From NCBI GenBank assembly GCA_945861415.1, contig CAMAUV010000029.1, positions 1-57,273 on the forward strand: a stretch of 57,273 nt of DNA, in the 5' to 3' direction. The DNA comes from Akkermansia muciniphila. GTDB taxonomy: Bacteria; Verrucomicrobiota; Verrucomicrobiia; Verrucomicrobiales; V1-33. The notes under the pieces are model-generated. The model searched no databases and was not told the origin of the DNA. It saw only the letters and a program-made list of their open reading frames with translations. Every line of letters begins with the position of its first letter. Position 1 is the stretch's first letter. Positions 26,440 through 36,033 of the stretch are shown piece after piece. The position numbers were made by a program, and so were the translations under genes.

Positions 26440-27545
26440 TGATCCGTCTCGCCATTCCCAGCATCGGTGAAGATGATCTCATCGCCGTGCGCGATACCAT
26501 CGCTTCTGGGTATCTAGTGCAGGGTGCACGGGTGGCGGCTTTCGAAAAAGCCATCGCGGAATACATCGGCACCCCCCATGCGATCGCCGTCTCCAACTGC
26601 ACCTGCGCGCTGCATCTCGCGCTGCTGGCGCTTGATGTGAAACCCGGAGATGCCTGCGCAGTCACGGCATATTCGTGGATCTCGACAGCAAACGTCATCG
26701 AACTCTGCGGCGCGCGAGCGGTGTTTGTGGATGTGGAGCCAGGAACTTTCAATATGTCGCCCGGCCAACTCGCGAAAGTGCTCGAGGAGGAGAAAGTGAA
26801 AGCCGTGCTGCCCGTGCATACCTTTGGTCAGATGGCGGACATGGGGGTGATTCAGAATTTGTGTGCTTCCCACTGCGTTCCGGTGATTGAAGATGCCGCC
26901 TGCGCGCTCGGCGCTTCTCTGCATGGCCGTCAGGCCGGCACATGTGGAGACATAGGCTGCTTCAGTTTTCATCCGCGCAAAGCTCTCACGACTGGCGAAG
27001 GCGGGCTGCTCACCACCAGAGACGATACACTCGCGAAAAAGCTGCGCGCTCTCCGAAACCACGGGCTCGATCCCGCCTCGTCTACGCCCGACTTCATCCT
27101 GCCGGGGCACAATTACAGGCTCACCGAATTCCAGGCCGCCTTTGGGGCTGCGCAACTGGCCAAGTTTCCCCGCATCCTTAGCGCCCGAAAAGCCGGAGCA
27201 GCGCAATACGATTCTCTGCTGGCCAGCACCCCGCTAACCGCGCCCGCGCGCATGACTGGCGGAGAGCACACATTTCAAAGCTACGTCACACTCCTGCCGG
27301 AGGAGGCCGCGCCGCGCCGTGCAGACATCATTCGCACGGCCCGTGAGCGCGGAGTGGAAGTGCAGGTCGGCACTATTCACATGCCGCTTACCACCTATTA
27401 TCGCCAGCGTTATGGGTATAAGCCGGGTGATTTCCCTGTCACCGACGACATGGCCGCGCGTTCACTGACGCTCCCGTTATTTGAAGGTATCACCTCTGCA
27501 GAGCAGCAGCAGGTGGTGGATACCGTGCTTGCCCTTATTGCCTGA
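26439..27545 (+). CDS. DegT/DnrJ/EryC1 aminotransferase
   Basis: 368 residues. It opens with IRLAIPSIGEDDLIAV, and SNCTCALHLALLALDVKPGD is the phosphate-binding stretch. EDAACALGASLHGRQAGTCGDIGCFSFHPRK carries the PLP Lys181 in FHPRKALTTGEGG. The HPRK form rather than PSKN or PGKN places it in a different subgroup from the aminotransferases at 20565 and 45785, closer to perosamine or 4-amino-sugar types. Together with the epimerase upstream and acetyltransferase downstream it could build a separate N-acetylated amino sugar. Confidence 0.83.
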   Translation: MIRLAIPSIGEDDLIAVRDTIASGYLVQGARVAAFEKAIAEYIGTPHAIAVSNCTCALHLALLALDVKPGDACAVTAYSWISTANVIELCGARAVFVDVEPGTFNMSPGQLAKVLEEEKVKAVLPVHTFGQMADMGVIQNLCASHCVPVIEDAACALGASLHGRQAGTCGDIGCFSFHPRKALTTGEGGLLTTRDDTLAKKLRALRNHGLDPASSTPDFILPGHNYRLTEFQAAFGAAQLAKFPRILSARKAGAAQYDSLLASTPLTAPARMTGGEHTFQSYVTLLPEEAAPRRADIIRTARERGVEVQVGTIHMPLTTYYRQRYGYKPGDFPVTDDMAARSLTLPLFEGITSAEQQQVVDTVLALIA

Positions 27546-28093
27546 TGATGCCCCGGGAGGTCAGACAGTACTACAGTCATGGGGACGGTGTCTTTGACCG
27601 CAGCCAGTTTAAGCAGATTGGATCGCACGTAGTTTTCGAGGCGGGTGTATTGGTGTTTCATCCTGAGACGATCAGCCTTGGCGAAAACCTCTATATCGGC
27701 CACGGGGCCATGCTCAAAGGATACTACAACAGCCGCATGGAGATCGGTGATAATACATGGATTGGTCAGATGGCGTTTTTGCACAGCGGCGGCGGACTTT
27801 TCATCGGCAGGGATGTGGGAATCGGACCGGCGGTCAAGATTCTGACGTCCCGGCATGCGGAGGAAGGTGCGGAAACTCCCATCCTACAAAGCCGGATCGA
27901 GACGGCCCCGGTGATCATTGAGGACGACTGCGACCTTGGGGTTGGTTGTATCATTCTTCCGGGGGTAACTGTCGGCAGGGGAACTCAGGTTGGGGCCGGA
28001 GCAGTCGTGAGCCGTTCGACTCCAGCCTACTCTGTGGTGGCGGGCGTGCCGGCCCGGGTTTTGCGACTTCGGCCCGGCGCACCGTCAGTATGA
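27545..28093 (+). CDS. Hexapeptide-repeat acyltransferase
   Basis: 182 residues; start at 27545 overlaps the previous stop, and 27548 is an adjacent alternative ATG. Hexapeptide repeats are clear (ISLGENLYIGHGAML, MEIGDNTWIGQMAFL, LFIGRDVGIGPAVKILTSRH, VIIEDDCDLGVGCIILPGVTVGRGTQVGAGAVV). The SRHA segment has the catalytic-type His of LbH acetyltransferases. It overlaps the next gene by ATGA. Donor and acceptor unknown; O- or N-acetylation of the sugar made by the two upstream genes is plausible. Confidence 0.8.
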   Translation: MMPREVRQYYSHGDGVFDRSQFKQIGSHVVFEAGVLVFHPETISLGENLYIGHGAMLKGYYNSRMEIGDNTWIGQMAFLHSGGGLFIGRDVGIGPAVKILTSRHAEEGAETPILQSRIETAPVIIEDDCDLGVGCIILPGVTVGRGTQVGAGAVVSRSTPAYSVVAGVPARVLRLRPGAPSV

Positions 28094-29130
28094 GAGTGCT
28101 CCAATTGCCGGCAAACATTGCTTCGCAGATGTCGGTAACGGTGTCAGCATTGCGGAGCGAGGGAGTTGAAGCACGCGGATTGACCGGGCCTTCCATTGTT
28201 CAGGACATTGCCGGGCTGGAACTTCTTCCGGCGCAGGGAGGCCATGTGATACGGCGCGCAGGTGCCGCTGCTGCGAGATACGCAAAGATTCTGACCTCCA
28301 TTCAATGGGCGGATGTCGTCCACTGGCATTACGGACCAGCACTTCCGGGAGCATTTGATTTAAAAGCAGCGCAAATGCTGGGAAAAAAACGCTTTGTTGA
28401 GTTTTGGGGGTCTGACATCCGGAATCCGGAGATCGAGCGTGCAGACAATGCGTGGTATGGCGCGGCATTCAACGATCCCGGCTTTGAGTGTCGCAGCGAG
28501 TCGGCGGCAAACTCCATCCGCACTCAGTCACTTTTTTCAAAATCGGGAGTGACGGCGCTGATCCCCTCACCCGGCATGGCCCGTTACGTCGACCGGGAAT
28601 TGTTCCCGTCGTTTCACCGGACTGCACAACGGGTGCCGGTAACAGATTACCAGCCTGTGTTCCCTAGCGAAATCACCGCCCGCCCGCTGGTGGTCCATGC
28701 GCCCACCGCTCCGGTTTGCAAAGGTACTCGCCACATTCTGGCCGCACTGGAGCGTTTGCGTAGCCGTTTCGATTTCGATTTCAAACTCATCACCGGAATG
28801 CCCAGGCAGGAAGCTGGTGAATGGATCAGGCGCTGTGATGTGTTTGTGGACCAGCTCATTGCGGGCGAATACGGGCTTGCCGCTGTCGAGGCCATGGCTC
28901 TCGGGAAGCCCGTAATCTGTTTTATTAAACCATCGCTCCTCAGGGACTATCCGGCCGGAATACCTATCCGGAATGCAAATCCGGACACTGTGGAGGAAGT
29001 GCTGGCGCAATTGCTGTCGGATGGAAGCTTGCGCCGTCGCTCCGGAGAAGAGGGCAGGGCATGGGTGGAGGCCCATCACGATGCCCGAAAAATTGCCCGT
29101 CATCTGCTCGAGCTCTACCAAGTAATATAA
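28090..29130 (+). CDS. GT-B glycosyltransferase (family 4-like)
   Basis: 346 residues from ATG 28090, which overlaps the previous stop; the open frame upstream is the shadow of the acetyltransferase. The N-terminal half is degenerate (VLQLPANIASQMSVTVSALR, VVHWHYGPALPGAFD, RFVEFWGSDIRNPE). The C-terminal donor domain has VVHAPTAPVCKGTRHILAALERL and EYGLAAVEAMALGKPVI, the acidic donor-binding motif. It transfers a sugar to the lipid-linked repeat unit in the cytoplasm. It is followed by a flippase after one base. Confidence 0.8.
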   Translation: MRVLQLPANIASQMSVTVSALRSEGVEARGLTGPSIVQDIAGLELLPAQGGHVIRRAGAAAARYAKILTSIQWADVVHWHYGPALPGAFDLKAAQMLGKKRFVEFWGSDIRNPEIERADNAWYGAAFNDPGFECRSESAANSIRTQSLFSKSGVTALIPSPGMARYVDRELFPSFHRTAQRVPVTDYQPVFPSEITARPLVVHAPTAPVCKGTRHILAALERLRSRFDFDFKLITGMPRQEAGEWIRRCDVFVDQLIAGEYGLAAVEAMALGKPVICFIKPSLLRDYPAGIPIRNANPDTVEEVLAQLLSDGSLRRRSGEEGRAWVEAHHDARKIARHLLELYQVI

Positions 29131-29131
29131 C

Positions 29132-30577
29132 ATGCTGGCAAAGTTTAAGCAACTCGGAAAAGAAAGTTTGATCTACGGTGTGGCGGGGATGCTGAACAAA
29201 TTCATCGCCTTCTTTCTCGTTCCCCTCTACACCCACGTTTTTACCCAGGAACAATACGGACTGCAGGGACTGGTGGTGACAGTGATAACGCTTGCGGGGA
29301 CGCTGGCGGTAATGGGAATGGACAGCGCAGCGCATAATTGGTACTGGCAAACTGAAATTGAAGCAGACCGCCGTGTTACGATAGCCTCATGGTTCTGGTG
29401 TCAGCTCCTTTTCTCGCTGCTGCTGGGAGCAGTAATTTTTCTGTCTTCCGGCATGCTTTCTGTTTTGCTGACAGGTGATGCCTCTGCGGCTCCGTTGCTG
29501 CGTCTGGGTGCTTTTACGCTGCCGTTGAATGTTTGCCACGGAGTGGTCACAAATTATTTTCGACTCAAGCGCCGGGCTAAAGCAACCATGTGCTATTCAG
29601 TGGTGACCAATTTGATGCTGGTCGGAATGACCATTCTCTTCATCCTTGTGTTGGATCAGGGGCTTGCTGGATTCTTCATTGCTCAAATTGTATCCGGCGT
29701 TATAACAACCATTGCGGGGGCATTTATTTTGCGTGGAGTCATTGGACCCCGGCACGCGCACAGCCGCCGGTTTCGCGAAATGCTGCCGTACGCTCTTCCG
29801 TTGGTCCCTGCTGCTTTTGCTTTTTGGGCACTCGGATTTGCCGACCGGCTCTTTGTGGAAAAGCTGGTCAGCACCGAGCAAGTTGCCGTGTATCAATTGG
29901 CCGCAACGCTTGCGTCCGGAGTGGCGATGATTTCAGGGGCTTTCACTATGGCATGGGGGCCGTTTGCTTATTCTCTCCAGCGGCAGCCCGACGCGCCTGC
30001 ACTCTATGGTCGTATGCTGCCAGTCTATTTGGCTGTAGGTGGCATTTTCGTCGGATGCCTTGCAATGTTTTCCCGGGAAGCGGTGCAGATAATGGCTCCA
30101 GAATCATACTCTGCCGCCGCGCCAGTCGCCGCCCTGTTATCACTTGGGGTATTGGCCAATGGATTATCCTATATTGCTGGCACCGGGCTTGCGCTGGCTC
30201 GCAGCTCCTCCCCCATCACTGCCGCGGTGACCATCGCGGCCGCCGTCAATTTACTGCTTAACATTCTCCTGATTCCTGCTCATGGGATTACTGGGGCGGC
30301 ATGGGCCGCCGTCTTTTCGTGGACTGTTTACACGGGATTCATTTTTTGGCGCGCTCAGAAAATTCACCCGATTCCTTACCAATATCGTCGTGCGGTGCTG
30401 CTCGCAGTGATTTTGACGCTCACTGTTTGCGTTGCTCCAAGAATTGTGATTCCCGGTGCTGCCGTCGGCATTCTGAGCAAATCCCTTCTCTTCTGCTTTT
30501 TTGTCATGATCGTCCTGACCATTGCTGTCCCCGGATGGACAAGGATACTGCGCGGCAAGGCGATGAAGCGGTTTTGA
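29132..30577 (+). CDS. wzx: Wzx-type polysaccharide flippase (copy 1)
   Basis: 481 residues with 12-14 hydrophobic segments. The N-terminal GKESLIYGVAGMLNKFIAFFLVPL and VFTQEQYGLQGLV are typical of MOP-superfamily polysaccharide transporters. It would flip undecaprenyl-linked repeat units across the inner membrane. Base composition is slightly less GC-rich than neighbours. A second, divergent flippase is at 33378, so the locus may export two different oligosaccharides. An 85-base gap separates it from the next gene. Confidence 0.88.
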   Translation: MLAKFKQLGKESLIYGVAGMLNKFIAFFLVPLYTHVFTQEQYGLQGLVVTVITLAGTLAVMGMDSAAHNWYWQTEIEADRRVTIASWFWCQLLFSLLLGAVIFLSSGMLSVLLTGDASAAPLLRLGAFTLPLNVCHGVVTNYFRLKRRAKATMCYSVVTNLMLVGMTILFILVLDQGLAGFFIAQIVSGVITTIAGAFILRGVIGPRHAHSRRFREMLPYALPLVPAAFAFWALGFADRLFVEKLVSTEQVAVYQLAATLASGVAMISGAFTMAWGPFAYSLQRQPDAPALYGRMLPVYLAVGGIFVGCLAMFSREAVQIMAPESYSAAAPVAALLSLGVLANGLSYIAGTGLALARSSSPITAAVTIAAAVNLLLNILLIPAHGITGAAWAAVFSWTVYTGFIFWRAQKIHPIPYQYRRAVLLAVILTLTVCVAPRIVIPGAAVGILSKSLLFCFFVMIVLTIAVPGWTRILRGKAMKRF

Positions 30578-30662
30578 TACGTCTTGGTCATGTCGGGCTT
30601 GATAAATGCAGCAGCCAAAATCTCTGGCTGCAACATAGACGGTAATTCCTTTTTGGCTTCAA

Positions 30663-32618
30663 ATGTGCGGTGTTCTTGGAATAATGACCTCTGAACTCAG
30701 TCCAGATATCGCTTTGCGGTTTTCCGGGGCGCTGGACCGCCTGCGGCACCGCGGGCCGCATGATGAGGGAGTAGTGGCACTGCGTCCTGACAGTGTGCCT
30801 GAAGTTTGCGGCGGGCCGGATTGCAAATTGCCGTTGGCGCCTTTTGCGCCGGAGCGGTCCACCGGGGGCGCTGCACTTCTGCTGGGGCACCGTCGGCTGT
30901 CCATTCTCGATCTCACTCCCGCCGGGCATCAGCCGATGTGTGCTGCAGACGGAAAAGTTTGGATCACCTACAATGGGGAGATCTACAATTACCGGGAACT
31001 GCGCGAGCAACTGGTGGATACCTTTCACTTCCGTACAGGCAGTGACACCGAAGTGCTCCTCGCGGCATGGCTGGCATGGGGCCCGGCCATGCTGTCCCGG
31101 CTCACAGGCATGTTCGCCTTCGCCATCGCCGACTTGCGCGACACCGCGGCCCCCCGGCTCTTTCTGGCGCGCGATCCCTTCGGCATCAAACCCCTCTATA
31201 TCGCGGAAGTCCCCGGCGGTATCGCTTTTGCCTCCGAACCCAAAGCACTGCTCGCGATGGGTGCCCCCCGTGCCGCCAATCCTAGGCGGCTGTACACCTT
31301 CCTCAGCACCGGTATCACAGACTACGGGACGGAGACCTTTTTCAATTCCATCCACCAATTGCCTGCCGGGGGTTGGGCGGAATGGCAACCGTTCAGCCAA
31401 CGCGCCCAGAACAGTGGACGCTATTGGGAACCCAAGGAGGAACCTGCGCCAAAAATTTCAGTCGACGAGGCGGCTGCGGAATTGCGCACACGCTTCGAAA
31501 ACAACGTGCGCCTGCATCTCCGCAGCGATGTGCCCGTGGGCAGTGCGCTCAGTGGGGGCATTGATTCCTCCTCCATCGTCTGCCTCATGCGGCGATTGGA
31601 GCCTGCGGCGGAGATCCATGCTTTCAGTTACCTGTCGGAAGACCCGGCGCAGAGTGAAGCTATGTGGATGGAAACCGTCGCGGCCCATGCCCGCGTGCAG
31701 TCGCACCGTATCCAGCCGGGTACCGAAGCCTTTGCCGCAGCACTGCCGGAGATGGTACGCCTGCAGGATGAACCTTTTGGCACCACCGCCGTCTTCGCCC
31801 AGCACCAAGTCTTCCAGCTTGCTGCCGCTGCGGGTATACGGGTGATGCTCGACGGTCAGGGCGCGGATGAAATCTTCGGCGGCTATGCCGGTTTCGATTC
31901 CTTCCATCTTGCTGGACTGCTGCGCAGGAGACGGCTGATAAAAGCAGGGCGCTTCCTCCGCAGCGCGCATCTATGTTCCTCCGGCAGTCGCCAAGCTCTC
32001 TTGCGCGGAGCCGTCGGCGCACTCCTCAGCCGCTGCGCGCCCGGTACGCGACGCGAAGGCCCGCAGCAGGCTATACTCGACCGCGCATGGTTTGCCACCC
32101 GCGGAGTTTCCCGGCATGACCTGCCGCCCCGCGATACCGGTCGCTGCGTCCTCGCCGCTGCACTGCGTCACAGCATCACCGTCAACAGCCTGCCCATGCT
32201 CCTCCGCTACGAAGACCGGAACAGCATGGCCCACTCCGTGGAGAGCCGCGTCCCCTTTCTGACTGCCGAACTGGTCTCATGGGCCGTCTCGCTGCCGCAG
32301 CAGCTTTTCATGCCGGCCTCCGGCCAGTCCAAATTCATCCTTCGCAAGGCCATGCGCGGGGTCGTGCCCGATACCATCCTCGACCGCCGCGACAAGCTTG
32401 GTTTCACCACCCCGGAATCCCCCTGGCTCCGCTCCGCCCCTGCCGCCCCATGGTGCCGCGCCGCACTCGACGCGGCCTGCGCTTTGCCTGCGCTCCACCC
32501 CCTTCTCCTCCAGCAGCAGTGGGCCGCGTTTCACACGGGCTCCGGTTCCTCCCCCGCCCCGTGGCGCGCGCTCTCCGCAGGCGCATGGGCGCAGGAAAAC
32601 TCAGTCGTCTTTTCCTGA
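30663..32618 (+). CDS. asnB: Asparagine synthase-like amidotransferase (copy 1)
   Basis: 651 residues. The N-terminal Ntn glutaminase begins MCGVLGIM with the nucleophile Cys2, followed by RHRGPHDEG, GHRRLSILD, YNGEIYNYRELR and FGIKPLY. The C-terminal synthetase has the ATP-binding SALSGGIDSSSIVCLM and LDGQGADEIFGGY, and FILRKAMRGVVPDTILDRRDKLGF. Both active sites are intact. In polysaccharide loci such enzymes, for example WbpS of Pseudomonas O antigens, convert a uronic-acid carboxyl into an amide, which I infer here because of the uronate-forming genes. Ordinary asparagine synthesis cannot be excluded. Confidence 0.87.
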   Translation: MCGVLGIMTSELSPDIALRFSGALDRLRHRGPHDEGVVALRPDSVPEVCGGPDCKLPLAPFAPERSTGGAALLLGHRRLSILDLTPAGHQPMCAADGKVWITYNGEIYNYRELREQLVDTFHFRTGSDTEVLLAAWLAWGPAMLSRLTGMFAFAIADLRDTAAPRLFLARDPFGIKPLYIAEVPGGIAFASEPKALLAMGAPRAANPRRLYTFLSTGITDYGTETFFNSIHQLPAGGWAEWQPFSQRAQNSGRYWEPKEEPAPKISVDEAAAELRTRFENNVRLHLRSDVPVGSALSGGIDSSSIVCLMRRLEPAAEIHAFSYLSEDPAQSEAMWMETVAAHARVQSHRIQPGTEAFAAALPEMVRLQDEPFGTTAVFAQHQVFQLAAAAGIRVMLDGQGADEIFGGYAGFDSFHLAGLLRRRRLIKAGRFLRSAHLCSSGSRQALLRGAVGALLSRCAPGTRREGPQQAILDRAWFATRGVSRHDLPPRDTGRCVLAAALRHSITVNSLPMLLRYEDRNSMAHSVESRVPFLTAELVSWAVSLPQQLFMPASGQSKFILRKAMRGVVPDTILDRRDKLGFTTPESPWLRSAPAAPWCRAALDAACALPALHPLLLQQQWAAFHTGSGSSPAPWRALSAGAWAQENSVVFS

Positions 32619-32647
32619 TTCTCCAAAGCAACCTCCACATTTTTTCT

Positions 32648-33343
32648 ATGAAAAACGTCCTCAAAACAACAGCCAACTCAGCCTTGGGGGTCTTCGGCCT
32701 GCGAATTGCCCGCAAGCTACCAGAACCGAAGTATTGGGGAACTGGAAAACTCTCCCCGATCGAGGAGAACTCACGGGAGATATATGAGAAGTTCTATGGT
32801 GATCGCGCAGCCCTGGAAGCCTACTACGTAGGCGATCGAATGGCTTTCTTTAAGAAGGTCGTTTCCCAGTGCCAGCAACACGGTCTGCAACTGGATGGAC
32901 GGTCTGTAATTGATGTCGGCTGCGGCGTTGGTTACCTGCTTCAGGAAATTGGCAACGTCTACAAACCCGCAACGTGCACCGGCACTGATTTCTCCGAGGA
33001 AGCTATGGCAGCGTCCCGTGAACGATTCCCAAGTTACAAATTCCACCGTCATGACATTCTCCATCCGCTGCCCGGGACTTTTGATGTCATCTTTTGCACC
33101 GAGGTGCTGGAGCATATTGTGGAGCCATGGATTGCTCTCGGTAATCTTAAGAAAGCTCTAAATCCCGGGGGGGCTCTCGTTCTAACAGTGCCTCAAGGCA
33201 GAAAGGATCACAGCAATGAACACATCAACTTTTGGAGCCCTGAGAGCTGGAAAGCCTTTCTTGAACGGGAGTGTCCGGAAGCAAAATCGGTCGTTACCAA
33301 AGTAATCGAAGATGTCTTCAATTTTGCAGTGATTCAGTTCTAA
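32648..33343 (+). CDS. SAM-dependent methyltransferase (class I)
   Basis: 231 residues from ATG 32648. Motif I is SVIDVGCGVGYLLQEIG, then GTDFSEEAM, the FDVIFCTEVLEHIV strand and NPGGALVLTVPQG. The N-terminal ~50 residues with LPEPKYWGTGK are unusual and may bind acceptor. It starts 30 bases after the asparagine synthase and precedes the second flippase by 34 bases. A sugar or phosphoglycan methyl transferase is the likely role; acceptor unknown. Confidence 0.8.
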   Translation: MKNVLKTTANSALGVFGLRIARKLPEPKYWGTGKLSPIEENSREIYEKFYGDRAALEAYYVGDRMAFFKKVVSQCQQHGLQLDGRSVIDVGCGVGYLLQEIGNVYKPATCTGTDFSEEAMAASRERFPSYKFHRHDILHPLPGTFDVIFCTEVLEHIVEPWIALGNLKKALNPGGALVLTVPQGRKDHSNEHINFWSPESWKAFLERECPEAKSVVTKVIEDVFNFAVIQF

Positions 33344-33377
33344 GAGGAAAGCATGTCAGGCTCACGGATAAAAATGC

Positions 33378-34835
33378 ATGAAGGAAATCGGCAAACAAAC
33401 GCTGGCTTACACGCTGACGTTTATCTTTATCCGGCTGCAAGGCTTCATCCTCGTGCCGTTTGTGTCCCGGGCAGTGGAGAAGGGATACCTGAGCGTATTC
33501 GAGACGCTGATCGGCTACGGCACGCTGATCGGAATGTTAACAGTTCTGGGGATGGATGGATCGCTGGCTACACTTTACCGGCATCCGGATTACGAGCGGG
33601 ACAGAAAGAGGATAGCGTGGACAGCGGTTCTGATTGTGGGGCTGGCATCCATCGCTGGCGCGCTGGGGTTCGCGGCTTTTCAGGGCCGTATCGAGACTGT
33701 GGTATTCAAGGGACGGTGGGATTTGAATGCGGAAGTCTGGCTGGCGGCAGCGTCCGTGGTGGCGGGGAGTCTGCAGCACATTCTGGCCAACATTCTGCGG
33801 CAGGAGTTTCAGATCAAACAGTTCAATATTTCGGTCATCGGGGGCGGACTTCTGCAGTTTGGCTGCACGCTTCTGGTGGTGCTGGGACTGGGCTGGCAGG
33901 TGAAGGGGATGCTGTTTACGCTGCTGCTGACGGGGCTGCTGAAGCTGGGGCTGATGTTTTGGTGGACGCGGAAGTATCTCGAGTTCCGCTTTTGCCGGCG
34001 GCTGGCAAAACGGCTGCTGGTGCTGGGGCTGCCGCTGCTGCCGGTGAGCCTGTGCGGCTGGCTGATGTCAGGCTTCGATATGACACTGCTCCAAATGTGG
34101 CGCACGCCGGAGGAACTGATGGACTACCGGATGGCCAACAAATTTGCGATGCTGGCCACCGTAGTTACCGCGGCCTTTCAAACCGCGTGGTGGCCGTATG
34201 CCATGAGCAAGGCCCGGGAGCCGGGAGCTGCAGAGCACTTCCAGCAAGTCTGCCGGGTCGCGGTGGTCTTTGGCGTGCTGCTGGCGGTAGCGGTGGGCTC
34301 GGTCGCGCCCATCCTGATGTGGCTGATGCTGGCACCGGAGTATCACCAGAGCTTCCGCACGACGAGTCTGCAGGTGCTGGGGGCGGTGGTGAACACGTAT
34401 TATTACTTCCCGCTCGTGTCGCTGCTCATGGCCATGAAGATCAAGCTGGAGGTTTTTGGCTATCTCACAGGTATGGCCGTCACGGTATTGCTCGATGTGC
34501 TGCTGGTGCGGCACTTTGGCGCTCCGGGTGCTGCGGCGGCGACGGTGCTGGGCTTCATCACCCTCGCGGCGGTGGTCGGGAGGATGGCGCGGCGGGTTCA
34601 CGACTTCGGATTTCCACTTGGGCGTATCGAAGTGTTCTTCCTGCTCTCGGGGATAGCTCTCTCTCTGTGGGTGTGGGTGCCAGTGGAAACAGTGTGGGGG
34701 GTGCTGCTGGTGGCTATGGCCACTGCGTTGCTGGCGCTGGGGGCCGCGGTGCTCACGGGGGTGATAAGAAAGCAGGACGCCGTCTTCGGCTGGAACTGGC
34801 AGCGCGATTTTGTGCAGCGGAAGCTGCGGCGCTGA
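33378..34835 (+). CDS. wzx: Wzx-type polysaccharide flippase (copy 2)
   Basis: 485 residues with about 12-14 hydrophobic segments; starts MKEIGKQTLAYTLTFIFIRLQ and shows the MOP-family pattern PFVSRAVEKGYLSVFETLIG. It is not a close duplicate of the flippase at 29132, so it is a separate acquisition. Its N-terminal tail differs and it lies directly upstream of the acetamidino-sugar genes, so it may serve the oligosaccharide carrying those sugars. The C-terminal end is basic (NWQRDFVQRKLRR), consistent with a cytoplasmic tail. Confidence 0.87.
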   Translation: MKEIGKQTLAYTLTFIFIRLQGFILVPFVSRAVEKGYLSVFETLIGYGTLIGMLTVLGMDGSLATLYRHPDYERDRKRIAWTAVLIVGLASIAGALGFAAFQGRIETVVFKGRWDLNAEVWLAAASVVAGSLQHILANILRQEFQIKQFNISVIGGGLLQFGCTLLVVLGLGWQVKGMLFTLLLTGLLKLGLMFWWTRKYLEFRFCRRLAKRLLVLGLPLLPVSLCGWLMSGFDMTLLQMWRTPEELMDYRMANKFAMLATVVTAAFQTAWWPYAMSKAREPGAAEHFQQVCRVAVVFGVLLAVAVGSVAPILMWLMLAPEYHQSFRTTSLQVLGAVVNTYYYFPLVSLLMAMKIKLEVFGYLTGMAVTVLLDVLLVRHFGAPGAAAATVLGFITLAAVVGRMARRVHDFGFPLGRIEVFFLLSGIALSLWVWVPVETVWGVLLVAMATALLALGAAVLTGVIRKQDAVFGWNWQRDFVQRKLRR

Positions 34836-34878
34836 CGGTCGCAGGAGAGATGCGATTATCGACTCAGAATTGAATCCC

Positions 34879-36018
34879 ATGGCCAGAGAATACCAGATTT
34901 GCACACAGTGCGTGATGGACACGACGGACACCGACATCTGCTTCAATGCGGAGGGTGTGTGCTCGTGGTGCAGCGGTTACCCGAAGCGGGCGGAAAAGAC
35001 GTGGCTGCGCGGGGAGCGGGGAAAGAGGGCACTGGAGCAACTCATCAATCAGGTGCAGCAGGCGGGTAAGGGGTGCAGCTATGACTGTGTGGTGGGCCTT
35101 AGCGGGGGAGTGGACAGCACATGGCTGGCGCTCAAGGCAAAGGACTGGGGCCTGCGCCCGCTGGCCTTTCATGTGGACGCCGGATGGAACAGCGAACTGG
35201 CGGTGCAGAACATCGAGTGCATCGTGAATTTCTGTAAGTTCGATCTGAAGACGGATATCCTCGACTGGGAGGAGGTGCGGGATGTGCAGGTGGCCTTCCT
35301 CAAAAGCGGGGTAATGAATCAGGATGTGCCTCAGGATCATGCGTTCTTTGCAAGTCTATTCACCACGACGCGCAGCATCAAGGTGCCGTGGGTGCTGGTG
35401 GGCAGCAACATGTCCACGGAATGTGTGCTGGCTCCGTCCTTTGTCGGCTATTCCAATCCGCAGGATGCAAAGAATCTAAAAGCAATTCACCGGAAGTTTG
35501 GCACGGCACCGCTGGAGACGTTTCCTTCGCTCGGGGTCTTCAAGACGCTGCTCTACCGTAACGGTTTTTTTATGAAGATAGGCGCTCCGCTGAACATGAT
35601 GGAGTATAACAAGCCGGCGGCGCTGGAGGAGTTAAAAACGCGCGCCGGATTCAAGCCCTACCCGGGCAAGCATGGGGAGTCAGTCTTTACCAAGTTTTAT
35701 CAGGACTACTGGCTGCCGAACCGCTATGGCATTGATAAGCGGAAGTGCCACCTCTCCAGCCTCATCATCACCGGTCAGCTCAGCCGAGAAAAGGCGATGG
35801 AGGAACTCAGCCGCCCGGCGCTGACGCCGCAGGAGGAGGAGTTTGTTATTGATTATGTGTGCAAGAAATTGCGCCTGAACCGGGCGGAATTCCAGCAGTG
35901 TCTGTCGGCCCCGAAGCGGGAGCACAATGACTACCCGAATGCCGCGCGCATGGAGCGGCTGACGGCGAAGTATCTCATGTGGCCGGTCCGAAAATTGCGG
36001 CGGATGAAGGAAAAGTAA
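34879..36018 (+). CDS. wbpG: WbpG-like N-acetyl sugar amidotransferase (copy 1)
   Basis: 379 residues from ATG 34879, which puts the family start MAREYQICTQCVMDTTD at the N terminus. CTQC and CSWC form the paired Cys motifs of the zinc-binding region, and VVGLSGGVDSTWLAL is the PP-loop ATP-binding site. FHVDAGWNSELAV and VFTKFYQDYWLPNRYGIDKRK follow. WbpG/PseA-type enzymes use ammonia from a HisH/HisF pair to turn an N-acetyl group into an acetamidino group. The hisH and hisF homologues lie 1.2 kb and 1.9 kb downstream, and a second wbpG copy follows them. Confidence 0.88.
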   Translation: MAREYQICTQCVMDTTDTDICFNAEGVCSWCSGYPKRAEKTWLRGERGKRALEQLINQVQQAGKGCSYDCVVGLSGGVDSTWLALKAKDWGLRPLAFHVDAGWNSELAVQNIECIVNFCKFDLKTDILDWEEVRDVQVAFLKSGVMNQDVPQDHAFFASLFTTTRSIKVPWVLVGSNMSTECVLAPSFVGYSNPQDAKNLKAIHRKFGTAPLETFPSLGVFKTLLYRNGFFMKIGAPLNMMEYNKPAALEELKTRAGFKPYPGKHGESVFTKFYQDYWLPNRYGIDKRKCHLSSLIITGQLSREKAMEELSRPALTPQEEEFVIDYVCKKLRLNRAEFQQCLSAPKREHNDYPNAARMERLTAKYLMWPVRKLRRMKEK

Positions 36019-36033
36019 GCATCCTGACTCAGC

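Noticed and set aside
33353..34873. 506-codon plus-strand open frame overlapping flippase copy 2 in another frame
   Set aside because: Gly/Ala/Arg-rich content with no membrane segments; the frame at 33378 encodes the conserved flippase.
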